Shown: positions 24,364 through 40,924 of the stretch, piece after piece
Layout: every line of letters begins with the position of its first letter
Position numbering within the stretch: the stretch's first letter is position 1
Origin: Glaciozyma antarctica PI12
Taxonomy: Eukaryota > Basidiomycota > Microbotryomycetes > Kriegeriales > Camptobasidiaceae
NCBI GenBank assembly: GCA_002917775.1
Contig: KZ627148.1
Coordinates: forward strand, 441,313 to 505,312
Length of the DNA stretch: 64,000 nt
Reading direction: 5' to 3'
The notes under the pieces: model-generated
The model's input: the letters and a program-made list of their open reading frames with translations, nothing else
What the model was told of the DNA's origin: nothing
Databases searched by the model: none
Made by a program: the position numbers and the translations under genes

Positions 24364-27300
24364 ATGCCGCCTAGGAAGAAACCTCGCCAGGTGCTCTCTA
24401 TCAAGCAGGACTTCCTCGCCTCACTCTCGAAAGACCTCGATTCGAACTCAACTCACACCGACCTCTCGCCCGACCAGCTCCTTCGCGCCTTTGGTCTCGC
24501 AGGACCTCGACCAAGAGCTCCAGAAGACGAGCATCTGCATCGGACGTGCGCGAACAAGTGGGCGGAAGGCGGCGTGGAGGCTGTGGAGAAGGAGGCAGCT
24601 CCGGAGGTCTTGGTGCTCTCGTCAAGCGAGGATGAGCTTGCGCTGGACAAGCCCGCGAAGGGGAAGGCCAAGGCGAAGGACAAGGTGGTGTGCTCGGCTG
24701 AGAGCTGTGGCAAGAATCCTAGGTGCTTAAACTGGCTGGGGCAGGACAAGTGGGAGAACGCAGGTGAGCTCGGGTTGGGACGCGTCAAGTGGTGGGGGAA
24801 GGCTGATGCTCCTGGGACGTTGCAGTCAAGGCGATGCAGGCCTATCGGAAAGCTTCTGGCGTCGGAGACGACCCTTCAAACGAACGAGAAGCTGAACTTC
24901 CTGTCGGGCTGAGGGTGCGTCTTTCGTGGCTAGATGCACTGTGCGGCGGAGCTAATATCGACTCGACAGAATCTGGGAGCCACCTGCTACGTCAACAGCC
25001 TTCTCCAAGTGAGCGGAGCCTCACGGTTTTCCGAAAGGCAGAGCTAACGACGTCTCGCAGGTCTGGTTCCAGGACGAGACCTTCCGCTCGGGCGTCTATG
25101 CGTGCCTCCCTCCGTCGAACGGCAACGTCGAAGTCAGTCCTACCCCACATGCTGCTTCGAAGCGCTACCACTAACTTTCATCTCGCAGGCGTCGCCTCTC
25201 TTTCAGCTTCAGGTCCTCTTCGCCTTCCTCCAGACCGCTCAACAAGCCGTCTACAACCCCGAGCCTCTCATCATGTCCCTCAAGCTCGACAAGGGCGAGC
25301 AGCAAGATGCGCAAGAGTTCAAGAAGCTCTTCATGAGCCTCCTCGAGGACGAGTTCAAGAAGCAGGGAAACAAGGCTGCGAGCGAAGGGGGACCGAATGT
25401 CGCAGCTTTAGTCCAGGAGCAGGCACGCCATCCGTTTCCTCTCTACTTGCTCCTCGCTAATCTTTGCTTGAGCAGTTCCAGGGAACGATCACCTACGGCA
25501 CTCAGTGCTCCGCCTGCGCCACCAAGTCCGAACGTCATTCCGCCTTTCTCGAGATGGAGGTCAACCTTACCGTGCGTACGACTTCTCGACAGTACACTTG
25601 ACGCAGGTCTAACCCTGCCGTCTGGGTTCGCAGAAGAACTGCAATCTCGAGGCTCGTATCAAGGAGAGCTTTACGGACGAACATTTGTCTGGAGCCAACC
25701 AGTGCGGCACAAGCTTCCTCTCGCGTTGCAGCTTCTCACACAGCTTCTCACACAGATACTACTGCGAGACTTGCGACAATAAGTGCGATGCGACCCGCTA
25801 CTCTGCTCTGAAGCAGCTGCCTCCCGTAAGTCCTTCCCGGGTGACCGCGAAACACCTCTCTGACTCTTCGCACAGGTCCTCCACATCTCCCTCCTCCGAT
25901 TCGACTTCTCCGCCGAAGACGCTACGCGAAGCAAGTCTCAGCACGCCATCTCGTACCCTCTCAAGCTCGACATGGGCCAGTTCCTGCCTCTCAATGCGCA
26001 AGGCCGTCGCACTAAGGTGTGGTACGATCTCAAAGGAGTCCTGATGCATAAGGGCGCCAGCGCGCATCATGGCCATTACGTCGCGCAAGTTCACGATGGA
26101 CGGTACGCCGACTTTGCTCTTCTCGCACCGAAGCGAACACTGACTCCCTTACGAAGCCTCAGGAAGAACAAGTGGTTCCTATTCGACGACGAGACTGTGA
26201 GCTTCATCGAGGACCTCAACGCGCCGAATCTCTTCGACGAGGAGGAGGAAGTTGTGGCGAAGAAGCCGAAGCGACCGAAGGCTGGCTTTATCCGCACTGC
26301 GAACGGCGACATGTGCGTGATGGCTCTCTCCCCCTCGCCGCGCAGGAGCTGATGAAACGACGTTGAACAGCCTTCCCAAGTCCAAGGATGCGTGTGCGTG
26401 CTCTTCGCAATCGCCGCAGACATTTTCGCTGACGAGCCTTTCTCCTGCAGACATGCTCGTGTACACGAAGCGAGCCGATCCTGCAGCTGCTCCGCTACCT
26501 GAGCCAGTACCTCCTGCGCTCGCGCTGTCGCAGGTCGAGCTCCTCGATTCGATCCACGATGCTGAGGTCAAGGCCTTCCAGGAAAAGTACGTCGAGTTGC
26601 CTCGTTCTGCGTCGCTGGTCTGAGAGCTGATCTCTGCAACGTTTTAGGGAGTCTGTCGTCAAGATCGCTTTCGATCAGCTCCGAGAAGCGGTGCAGTCTG
26701 TTTACCGCGTCTGGGACATTCAGGAGGACGACGTGAGTTCGCAAGCTCCTCCAGCTGTAGTTAAGCGCTGACCGCTTTCACGGATTCTACAGGAAGAGTC
26801 TTTTCTTGCCGACAAGTCGGAGCTGCGACGCTGGATCGAGCAAGGCCTCAAGCCGACGGCGGCGTCGAAGCCGCTCGAGTCGAATGGCGAATCGAATGGC
26901 GCCTCGAAGACCGTCACGACCGACTTTATGGAACCCTCGGACGTCGTCACGGAGGATAGCGACATGCTCGATGCGTCCCTCGCACAGGACGCCGACGTTG
27001 AGACCGCCACCACGGACTCCACGAAGCTCAACTCTAGCAGCATTTCTCCGACCGTTGGTGGCGCAGAATCTCTTCACGAGGTGGAGATCGTCAAGGCCCT
27101 CGAGCAAGATCCGAACATCATCAGCAACGTCAACATCACCTGCGCGCACGGCATGCTCAATCCTCTCCAAGCTGAGCAGTGCAAGCGAGTTAGCCAGGTT
27201 CGTCCCCGATTCTGCACGCACTTGGACGAAGGCTAACGAGGAGTTGGATCGCAGCTCGGAGTCATGGCGCTGCGCGACTTGGGCGTTCGTCTCGAGCCGG

Positions 27301-29422
27301 AGCTTAGGATCCCAAGGGACATCTGTCGGCAGTGCGTTTGGGGCATCGTCGCAGGTTCGTTCCCCTACTTCCTTAGCCTGTTCAGCTCGCTGACGCCTAT
27401 CCGCACGAAGAGCACCTCTACGAAAGCGAGCACATGGATCAAGTGACTGCCTTCAACGACGCAGCAGCCGACGTCGAAAGCGAGGGAGCAGTCTGGATCC
27501 CGAGACAGTGGCTCGACGGTGAGTCGACCGGTCATTCTTCCCCTGGGGCGTCGCTGATCCTTCCTGTGCTCCAGACTGGAAGCGACCTCTACCGAAGATG
27601 CACTCGCCCAACGCTCACTCGGATCCGCATCCTGGAACGAGCCCCTGGCTCCAGCGAGTGCTCTGCCAGCATGGGAAGCTCCCAGCGACGCGCGGCTCGA
27701 AAGATCGAACGCTCATCTCCGCTGAGGTACGCTCGCTCCCTAGTCCTCAGCCGACCCAAAGCTAATTCTCCCCAATCCTAGGCTGCCTCCGTCCTGCAAG
27801 GTTTCTTTCCAGAGTGGGAGCCTGTTACCACCGAGGCCCTTCCCTGCGACCGGTGCGCCGCCGCTCTCGAGGACAGCAAAGAGACCGAGGGAGCTATGAA
27901 GGAGCTCGCGAAGAAGGAGAAGGTTCGTCAGCGACGCCTTTGCGCCATTCCCAACTCACGCGTCTTCCCTCAGAACGTTCTGCGCCTCGACAACCAAATG
28001 CGTCTCGGCGGCAACCAAATCATCATCGTTCCTGGGAAGCCCTCCTTCGTTGTGCCTCTCGGTGCGTCCTCGCTCACACCTTGCTCTCACTATCGGCACC
28101 AACAACTCGACGTTCGCAGACTTCGCTCGGAAGTGGGTGAGCTGGAGTAGGCGCCCAACGACGGGTCTCAGGCCGGCGAGACTCGATAACAGCGCTTTAC
28201 TCTGCAAGCACCAGCGCTTTCTGCTCGACATCAACGCCGAGATCGAATCTGCCGAGGTCATCAACGTCGTTTCTGAGCCAGAATGGAAGTTGCTTCAGGC
28301 TTCGTACGTCTATCGGTTTCTCGCTCCAGCTTTCCGATCCTGACGCCGTCTGCATCAGCTACGATGCCGGACCAGCCATCAAGATTATCGTGGACGACGA
28401 CTCGAGCTACCAGACCGTGCCGGCATCTTGCGCAAGCTGCCTTGAGGAGAGGTCAGTTATTCGCTTCGCCATCACGCGGGCAAGAGCTGACGCACCGGGT
28501 CGTTAGGCGCAAGGACTTTTCGACGACGCAGATCAAGATCAAGATGCTGAGCGTGGAAGACTTTGACGAGACTGGCGTACGGAAGCAAGGTTAGTGCCTT
28601 TGTGCTGATTTTCCCAGAACGATCGCTTATGGAGTCAGCAGAAGGGTCGTCTCCTTCGGAATGCGAGGTCGTCGAGCCTGCGTCAGCACCTGCGAAGCAC
28701 GCTGCGTCGCGCACCTACGGGTCGATGGCTCCCACCAGCTCCGTCAGGACGTCTGCACGACTCAAGAGACGACCTCAGCTGATGCTCGCCAAGACTCTCA
28801 AGACCATGGAGATTGCGAAGGAGGATTCAGTCAAGGATCTCAAGGTCAACGTGCGTGCTCCCTCATTCCCATTCCTCACCTCGGCTGACCTTCCGCACCG
28901 CAGATCTCCAACAGCTTCGACATTCCCACGATCTACCAGCGCCTGTTCATCGAAGGACGAGAGCTCGAAAACGACGAAACGGTCGAGGCGCTCGGTCTGT
29001 GCCGCGGAGCGCTTCTCGAGCTCTTCGAAGTCAAGGTCGACGACAACATCAATCTCGACCAGCTGGACGACGCGATCGATCCCTCTGTTCGCCCGAAGCG
29101 AGGGAAGAAGTCTCGCGAGGAGGGCTTCGGCAACACTGGTCTTTTCGGTTGGGAGAGCCGGGAGAAGGATCCTCAGATGGACATCGACGGAGACGTGCGT
29201 TTTTCCTTCGGTTTTGGCTGCACGACGCTGACGAACCGTGTGCAGGACGACGTTATTATCGTGGCGAGCGATTCGTCGAAGAAGGCGAAAGGATCGAACG
29301 TCAAGAACGGTCGTCGCAAGACGAACGAGCCCGAGATGGAAGCCTGTCCGACGTGTACCTTCGAGCAGGAGGCTGGCTTTGACGAGTGCACCGTGTGCTC
29401 TCTCCCTATGCATCTGTCGTAG
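24364..29422 (+). CDS. Ubiquitin carboxyl-terminal hydrolase, USP48 type
   Basis: Long multi-exon gene from ATG 24364 (MPPRKKPRQVLSIKQDF). The USP catalytic domain has the Cys box LRNLGATCYVNSLLQVWF (about 24970-25080), QQDAQEFKKLFMSLLEDEF, a zinc finger with YYCETCDNKCDATRYSAL, LHISLLRFDF, the His box ASAHHGHYVAQVHDG (about 26058-26100) and KWFLFDDETVSFI. Two or more DUSP-like modules follow (GAVWIPRQWLDDWKRPLP; VVPLDFARKWVSWSRR ... ALLCKHQRFLLD). Then come a ubiquitin-like fold (SFDIPTIYQRLFIEGREL, GLCRGALLELFEVKVDD) and a C-terminal C2-C2 zinc finger of RanBP2 type (ACPTCTFEQ ... ECTVC). Stop TAG 29420-29422. The order USP, DUSP, UBL matches USP48. The RanBP2-type end would give an extra ubiquitin-binding site. 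Nuclear role is inferred. Confidence 0.88.
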
Positions 29423-29663
29423 ATACCCTTGAGAGCATTTTGCAAAGTACCCCTTTCGTTGCGTGTGTCGACCGGCGAGAAAGAGACTTGTCGCTCTCGC
29501 TCTCGCTCTCAGATTCCTCTCCCAACCTCAACGCTGAGCGAATGATGACTACTAGCTTTCTTACTACGCACAAAACACGGACTACTAAGCCCCTTCCCGA
29601 ATTTGGTCGCCCCCACCCCCCTCTCCATATCTACAAACTACCAAGCTTCCAAGCCCATACTCA

Positions 29664-32600
29664 TCACTTCGCAGCCAGCGACCTCCGCGTCTTCCTCCCC
29701 GACGACGTAGTCGTCGCCACTCCAATCACCTCAGGACTCGACTCCCTCGCCTCGACCCTAGCGACCGACACCGCGCTCGACCTCCTCCCCCTCGCTTTCC
29801 CAACTCCCTTCTTCGCCGTCGTCGGTAGCGGCGCCGAACGCGGACTGATGGACCGCTCCAGCGCCCCTCGCATATCCGGTTTGACGAGGATGGGGAGTCC
29901 GAAAGCTCCGCACGCGGTCGAGGAGGGCGATGCGATGAGGGAGTTGCGGAGGCCTTGGCCGAGGGAGGGGATGGGGTCGGGGAATCGAGCGCCGAGGTTG
30001 TCGTCGAGGAAAGTGGTGAGGTACCGAAGCACCGGATGCTGGCTGACAAGTCGCCTCGCCGCGGGGAGGCTGATCCATACACCTTGAATCTGGCTGTCGG
30101 CGCTCGAGACCTTGAACGTCTTCCCGATGGTGGCGAGGACTGTCTCCCGCTCGGCAGCGTTGCTCGAGATCCCTCGAACGAGGACGGTCGCGTTGATAAA
30201 GTCGGCGTCGAGGGTTCGGAGGAGGGAGTGGCTGACGTGCGTCTCGGGCTCGACGACGGTGGTCGCGTAGACGGGGACGCCGGCCTGGACGATGGTGGCG
30301 ATAACGGCGGGGACGAGGGGAGTAGAGGAGTAGACGCAGACGGTCGAGGTAGTGGCGAGGGTAGGGCAGAGGAGGGGAGGTTCGGGTCGAACGACTGGGG
30401 GAGGATCGACGACGACAGGAACGGCGGCGGGAGGGGCGGGAGGGGCGATAGGTGCGGTGCGGAGGTCCTGGACACTGCATTCGGGGGAGACGACGGGAGT
30501 GAACCCCTCAAGGGGAGAGCCCGTGAGGAACGTCGCTCCGCGTCCTTCGAATCCCCTCCCGTTGACGCGCACCGCTTCGGTCCTCATCCTCCACTCGTCG
30601 TCCGTCTCGTACTCGCCCTGCTCCACCGGTCCGCCCCACGCCAAATCGAGCTCGTCGAGCCCGACGCTCTCGGGTCCCAGCAGGTCGACGCCGCTGCCTA
30701 GCTCGATATCGAGGTCGTCCAGGTCGAGGCTCATTCCCCACTCCAGCGTCTCGGGCGGCGAAGGAGCGACCTGAGGAACGGGGAGACCCGAAGCGAGGAG
30801 CGAGCTGATGACGATCTGGTGCGGGTCGAAAGCGTCGCTGTCGCTCGAAGCGCTCGAGCTCGACGAACTGATCTTCTCCGTTTGAAGACGACGACTGAAC
30901 GACTCGATCATGGGGTAGGCGGAGGATTGGCGAGAGGAGGTGACGGAGCGGGGTTCGACCGAGCCTTCGTCCTCGATCTTGACGGTGACGATATCGTCGT
31001 CCTCGTCCTCGTCGTCGGCCGACTCTGCCATATCGCGATCGTACTGGTTGCGATACGCCGAGCGATCGTCCTCCTCGTGGCCGACAAAGTCGTAGTCGGG
31101 GGAGAAGGCGTTGCCGAGGGGAAGCATCGGAGGGAGTTCGAGGGCGAGAGGGGAGGGGAGGGGAACCGAGAGGGCGGAAGGGTCGTCCGCGTCTCGAGTG
31201 ACGATAACTGGTTCCTCGTCGTCGAACTCGTCCAGGACGAGCGAAGTGAGCGAGTCGGTAGATGTAGCGCGATCTGCGCAACCAAACCCCATCAGCTCCC
31301 ATCCTCTCGCTCCCACAACGGAAAGAGTAACGCACCGACCATGGACCTTTCCACATCGCTCTCCTCCTCCTTAATCTCCTGCCCAAACGCCTCGCACAAC
31401 GTCGCCTGCATCCCCCTGCCACACGGCGGCGGCGGATCATTGTACTCCTCCTCCTTCGACGCCGGCGGGCTCCTCGGCGTCGTCGCAGGCGTACTCGCCG
31501 CGTCCCCATCCCCATCCGTCTCGTCATGCTGATCGAAGAGCTCCGGTAGGCCGGCGGAGAGCTCTCGCCCTTTGCCCTTGGCGTTCGACTTGGACTGCGA
31601 CGCCGAGAAGGGCGGGACGCTCAGTCCGGTCGTGTAGGACTCGCTGCCCCACTCGAAATCAAAGTCCTCGCCGCGAAGCATCGCCTCGTGGTAGTCGTCC
31701 TCGTCGACGGAATCGAGGTCGTCGCCGTGATTAGCCGAGAGGTCGTTCGAATCGACGTCCATCGATTCGGGAGAGCGGGCGGAGGGGAAGGCGGAGAAAA
31801 GGTTGGGCGCGGAGACGGAGAGGTGGTGAGGGGTTGGACGATGCTGGAAGAGGGTGTTGCTGGTCGAAGGGAAGTGGTGGAGCGAGTTGGGAGAGACGAC
31901 GGATTGGCTCGAGGTGGGGGGATGGGAAGGTGACGAGGCGGAGGAGGCGGCGAGAAGGCTTTGGGCGAGTAGGGCGGACGAGGAGAAGGAGGAGAAGGCG
32001 GGGAGTCGACCTAGTCGATCGTCGTCGTCCTCCATGTCGTCGAGCGACCGTCCAGACGTCGTGCTTCCCGCCCTGCTCATCCCCACTCCTCCCTCGCTAG
32101 CCGCTCTCCTCGCCTTCTTCTTCGTCTTCCTCCTCCGCTGCGCATCGCTCGTCTGCCCATCCGAATCGTCCATGCTATCGACCTCCTCCAAGCTCGTCAA
32201 CCTAAGCCGCAGCTTCGGCACGAACGCCGCCGCCTTGGCCGGAGCCGACGCCGATGTTCCAGTCGAGTTCGTTCGCCGGTGGCCAGGGTGCGTCGAGGTC
32301 CGATTGGCGGTGGAGGGAATGGCGAGAGGACTGGGGAAAGCGGGGACGACGGTCGGCTCCGTGAGGGCTGCGATCGCTGCGCTGCTCGCCTTGCGCTTCC
32401 TCTTCCCTCGTCCCATTCCCGAATCGTCCTCGTCCTCCTCAACTACCGGCGGAGGCGCCACGACTGGCGGAGGGAGTCCTCGAACGTAAACTCCGTCGAT
32501 CTCGCTTGGCCCCAACCCCGCTTCCCGGCGACAGCGAATAAAAGGATCCTCCGCGCCGACGCCTTTGCCTAAGACGCGCTCGTCGAGGTACCACAGAGTG

Positions 32601-33665
32601 CCGCGCTTGACGGCGGGACGCTCTTCAGAGCGAAGGCCGACCGCGTGGATCTCGTAGGCCGTGAGAGCGCCGACGAGTTCGAAGGAGGTGAGGATAGGAG
32701 GGTAGGGAGGGACGGCGATCGAGGCGCGGCGAAGGTGGGAGCGGATGCAGGTGGAGATGTGGGCGAAAGGAGTGGTGCCGCTGCGGGGGGAGAAGAGGAG
32801 GTTTGACGTTAGCTTCTGCTAGTTCGGTCTTCCCGTTCCTGCTCCCTGAAGACTCCCGCGAACAAAAGCACGACTCCAATCTCCTTCGAAACACGAACAG
32901 GCCGCGTCGAAAGGACACGGACCGATTCTGCGCGCTCCTTCGGCGGTCCCGGCGACTCTTCCGGTGTGACGATGGGGAAAGTGGAAGACGAACTCACGCG
33001 TTGTGTAGCCACCCACGCTCAAACATGACCTCTGCTACCTCCTTAGGACACAGCGCGCGGTTCTGGTGCGTGTGCATCACCGCGCACGTTGCCATCAGCA
33101 GCCGATCTTCGAGGTCTTCGGGCCGAATCCGTCCCTCCATCCCTGCAGTCGGGAAGCCAATATCGCGCGGGACGAGATCTCGAGGGTGTCGGCGCTCATC
33201 GTGCGAGTGTTCGGAGGCGTGCGAGTCCGAGTGAGTTTGCTTCGGTCTTGAAGGAGGGAGGGGGCGGGGCGGTTGGGAAGGGACGACAGAGGCGGGGGGC
33301 GGGATGGTGACGATAGGAGGGGCGATGGGAGGGATCGAGATGGAGATGGGTTGAGGCGTCGAGGAGGTCGGGATGGAAGGTCGTCGAGGAGGGGAAGCTT
33401 GGGTTACCGATAGTGCTGGAGGCGGAGGAGGACTCGGGGAAGGTGAGTCGAGGTGCCTAGGCTTCTTAATGACCGACCCACTCCTCCTCCTTGTAACATG
33501 AATCGCCTCCAAGTCGACCGCGATCACCTCGACGCGCGCCACGCTCTCCGCCACCACCACCGGACGCTCTTCGGAAGCCTTGGATCCCCTCCGCGTCGAC
33601 ACTCCGACACTGTCGTCTGCTGGCTGTGGCTGTTGACTCGTCTCGGCCGGCAAAGCCCCTGGCAT
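29664..33665 (-). CDS. Putative transcription regulator: winged-helix plus KilA-N/APSES-like domain
   Basis: Start at ATG 33665 (MPGALPAETSQQPQPADDSV). After a Pro-rich disordered region comes a compact helical block (LEDRLLMATCAVMHTHQN, RALCPKEVAEVMFERGWLHN, TPFAHISTCIRSHLRRASI) followed by RGTLWYLDERVLG. This resembles the winged helix of fungal GDS1-type or HARE-like proteins. The long middle is disordered and acidic. Near the C-terminus, VPVYATTVVEPETHVSHSLL, RTLDADFINATVL and QGVWISLPAARRLVSQHPVL follow the pattern of KilA-N/APSES DNA-binding folds (one strand with the R-D-DFINAT block, then the G-W-I-PL block). The tail is basic (KARGRRSS, GRKTRRSLAAK). Introns lie around 32776-32992 (one or more) and 31275-31333. 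The product is probably nuclear. The family name is uncertain, and both domain calls are pattern-based. Confidence 0.6.
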
Positions 33666-34407
33666 CGAACGGATCGTCGTCCTAAGTCGTCGAGCCCGAT
33701 GTGACGGTTCCGGGAAGAGGAGCGAACGGGGGCGGCTGAGGGGTTGGTTGGCGACTTTTCGAGGGGCGGATAGGAGAGTCGAACGGGATAAGATCCCCCT
33801 CTTGCCAAGAGAGCGGACTCTGGGGTGGGAGGGGAACGGGAGGGCGAGGGGGGTGCGTGGGGAGAGAGAGAGAGCAAAACGCGGAAGTGCTGATAATAAT
33901 TGCCTTTCCGATCTAGCGTCCCTTCCTTCGCTGTCCTCTCTCTCAGTCTCTCTTAAGGGAGAAGCCGTTCAACCTGCTGTATCTACACTCTCCTAGCCTG
34001 GCGTACACGCGGGGGAAGAGATCCATTCGAACTGAGGGGAGAAAATTCTGACTCCGCGCTTTTCGACTCTCTCCTCGCTCGAGGGTTCCAGCTCTATCGG
34101 TCGGGGTCCAATCCACAACCGCGAAGAGATCGTAACGACAGAGGGAAGCAGACGCTGCCCATTGTTTTTTCCCACATCGAGACGAGATCGCCGAGGGCAG
34201 GCACGCCTGATCGAGCCTAGTACGCAGGTTGCGAAAAGGCGGTGGTGCAAGGTTCAAGGTAACGCGTTCGCAGTGCAGCAAAGAGGGAAGGAAGAGGGAA
34301 GGAAGAAAATACGAGTGAAAGGGAGTGTCCGTGGGGGGAGAGAGACGGGGAATACAGTGGTGGAGAGGGAGAGGAGGGGAGAAAGGGCTTCGCTCGGCGA
34401 GACGTGA
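33666..34407. other. Intergenic region upstream of the regulator gene
   Basis: 742 bases between the regulator start and the RSP5 stop on the same strand. It should contain the RSP5 3' UTR and the regulator promoter. Low-complexity purine tracts (aggaag, gaggggag) are present. No ORF has recognisable homology. Confidence 0.4.
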
Positions 34408-37939
<3,532 letters not shown>

Positions 37940-38198
37940 CTGAGAGACTGGAGTACTTGGCGAGTCGTGTCGGGGGAAGGATAGGCCTGCGCGGGTTGCT
38001 CTGAGGTGACTCGGCGTGTGGAGCTGAGTGTGCTGGACCGAGTTTGGCGAGGAAGGCGGTGGCCGAGGATGAGGGTTGGAAGGGAAGATTGAGGCAGCGC
38101 GAAGCACCAGCGAAGTCAGTTCAATTCAAACGTTCCAAACCCTCATTACAACCCCTCTCCTTTGCTCTTCGTTATGCTTCCTTCTACCTTCCACTGCT

Positions 38199-40687
38199 CT
38201 AGAATACAAAGGCTACAGCTCTATCCCATCTACTCTCCTTCTCCGTCTCCTCCTCGTCCACCTCGGGCCCTGGAATATGCGAAACAAAATCCACCTCTGC
38301 GGACCTCAGGAATTTTGTCTTATGCCACAGTTTGTACCCCATCAGCAACCCGAAGAAGATTGGGACATTGATGTACTGCGAGAGCGAGGTCAGTGGAACG
38401 TCGCCGCAGAGAAGAAGCGAGGTTACCGAGGTGATGAAGGCACCTGTGCTCCATCGATCCGGCAGAAAGACTGCATAACCCGAGAAGACTGTTGGAGTAT
38501 GAGAGAAGAAAGAGGTATCGAGGCGAGAAGGACTCACCAATGAGGATTCCACACCACAGCAGGCACCACATCGCAAGGTAGGGCTGCCCTCGCGCCTTGA
38601 AGACGAATTTCGACCTATCGATCCCCTGCGTCTTGAGGCCCTGGTAGAAACGGAGGTACGAGAAGCTGATAGTTCCCCAGCTGAAGAATGCGCCGACTTG
38701 GACAGACGTCAGTTGCGTACTCTGACAGAGAAACGACTCGCTCACTTGTTGTTACTGCGATAGACCGAGATCAGCGTGGCTTCGCACAGAGGAAAGACTG
38801 TGCGCACCGCTGATGAGGGAGGACAGCACAGTCGCACTTCCTTGAGAGAGGCTCATGAACGCAAGAAGCAGGAAGCAGAGCACAAAGAGCGTCGAGACCC
38901 AAGGCAACCTGGCCGTCGTCGAGAATCAGCTCCTCAGTCTCGAGGCGTGGAGAACCGCGCCTACCCGTTCTTCGTCACTCGCGAAAAGACTCTCGGAGCT
39001 GTTCCACGCAGTCCCATGTTATAGATTACGCGGGATGTAGCGTAGAGCTGCAGCGACGGTCAGAAAGAAGCACCGAATGCGGTGGCAGAAAACGCACCTG
39101 CGAGTTCGCAGCCGAGATCGCACTGGTGAGAACGCCGGCGTTGACGATCGAGGGAAGCACTGAAATGCCAGCTTTGTGAATGGCAATTACGAAAGGCGAA
39201 GAAGCGACGGTTCCAGTGCTGTGGAGGAGTCGCGGATCATTTGCAGGGACCGTAAGCCCAATGATGAGGATGCCTACGTCGCCCAGTCAGACGGGAAAGG
39301 AGGGCTAAAGAGATGGCGCGCACCAAAGACGTAGAAGAATACGATCCGGTAGAAGAGGCGCGAGATGGCTTTCTGCAAAGCGAGTTCGTCACGCATGTCG
39401 CAGGGGGAGAGCTTCGCTTACCGAAAGACTTCTTCGAGGATTGATTGTCTCTCCTGCGGTCAATGCGATTCATTCTACGCCCGAGTAGCTGTCTGGAAAG
39501 GGTTCCTTCAGTAGGAGACGACTTTGGGGACCGAAGCTGCGAAGCTCACAGGTCGCGGTGCTGCGTGTGTCTTCGTCAGAAGCTGCTTCCCGTCTCCTAC
39601 CACGAAATGACTCACATCAACACAGAGAAGAAAGCCATGTACTTCCCCAGCTCTCCAGGCTCGTAGATTCCTCGGAAAGCCTCGTACGGATCTCGCCAGT
39701 ACTGCAGCGAAGTCAGCTACGTCCGGTCCGACCAAGCTCGAGAGAGCTCACCCGAAAACCTAGCTGCTCCTGCCCCAGTACCCCTCCCAGATCAATTACG
39801 AGCCCGACGATGATCAACCCCAAGATGAGGCAACATTTCGCTATCGCAAGAACGAACTCGCATTCTCCGAAGAACCTGACGCCGAGGAGAGCGACGCTCG
39901 CCACGCTGCAGGTCATCAACGGTCAATCTGGCGAACAAGTCGCAGGAAAGCAGGACGTACATCGCGGAGAACCCAGCAATATACGCTCCTTGATGCGCCG
40001 GATTGGGATCCCAATCTACAAAAAGAAGGTCAGCACGACCTCCGCCTGCCTTCACCGCACACGACTCACAGCTCACAATAATCGCCGCCGCCGTAAGCTC
40101 GGTCGGCAAGCCAAATGCGCCTCCCCAAGCCAGGTTATACCCAATCGCGAACCCTAGCGCCTTGTCGACGAAACGCTCTGCGAAGAAGACTGCCCCGCCC
40201 GTGACGGGCGCGAAGACGGCCATCTCGCCGAGGGAAACGAGCATGCAGTACGCGATGAAGCCGACGTGGATGTACGCGAGTAGGGCTGGGAATCGTCAGT
40301 GACGCCGGGTGCGAAGGAAAGAAGAAGCTCACCTCCTGCGGGTCCAGCGGTCGCGAGGACTCTTCCAGAGGAGAGGAAGAGGCCGGTACCTGCGAAGAGT
40401 CAGGAGAGAGTCGTGTAGCTGAGGAACGAGTTGGACAACGCACCCAGGCTTCCAGCAATCGCTGCGAACGAAGCCGATAAGCATCGAGACCGAGGGGAGG
40501 CAGGAGGTCGCGTACCTATCATCTGGATCTGGCGGGATACCAGAGTTCTTTTTACTCCGTCTACGTGGCCTGGTGGGAGCTCATACTTGATGACGGAGGA
40601 CTTGGGAGCGCCATCGACGGCACGAGGAAGAAGCGGCGCAGATTCGTTCTCCAGGTCGAGATCGAACGCTCGCCGGTCGTGGAGCAT
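38199..40687 (-). CDS. Amino-acid permease (APC/AAT family) with an in-frame TGA
   Basis: Start ATG 40687 (MLHDRRAFDLDLENESAPLL). Then come KRTLVSRQIQMIAIAGSLGT and GLFLSSGRVLATAGPAGALL (TM1 signature), GEMAVFAPVTGGAVFFAERF (TM3), NLAWGGAFGLPTELTAAAII, AKCCLILGLIIVGLVIDLGG, KAISRLFYRIVFFYVFGI, LPSIVNAGVLTSAISAANSQ, GAFFSWGTISFSYLRFYQ and the cytosolic end at 38199. These are hallmarks of the yeast amino-acid transporter family (12 TM, plasma membrane, proton symport). Substrate specificity cannot be assigned. After two small exons are joined, the TM6 block reads FFSVLITATYSYSGVE, then TGA (39470-39472), then IALTAGETINPRRSL. The stop sits where the family has a residue such as Trp, Met or Leu, so the gene is either a nonsense allele or carries a base error. 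Confidence 0.82.
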
Positions 40688-40924
40688 GGCGCGGCAGAGG
40701 AGAAGAGCTCAGGAGACGCAGCAAGCAGGAGTGGAGTCCTTCGAGGTGGTAGGAAGGAGAAAAGGTGAGGCTCGATTTCGTTAAGTCCATCCATCCCCCT
40801 CCGTCCTCCTCCGTCGAGCTTCGTCTCCTCCTTCCTCTCTCACAGCGGAATGAAGACGCTCCAGATGTTGAATAAGGGTATGATAGTTATTGATACACCT
40901 AAGAGGAGACAACCGCACAACCTT

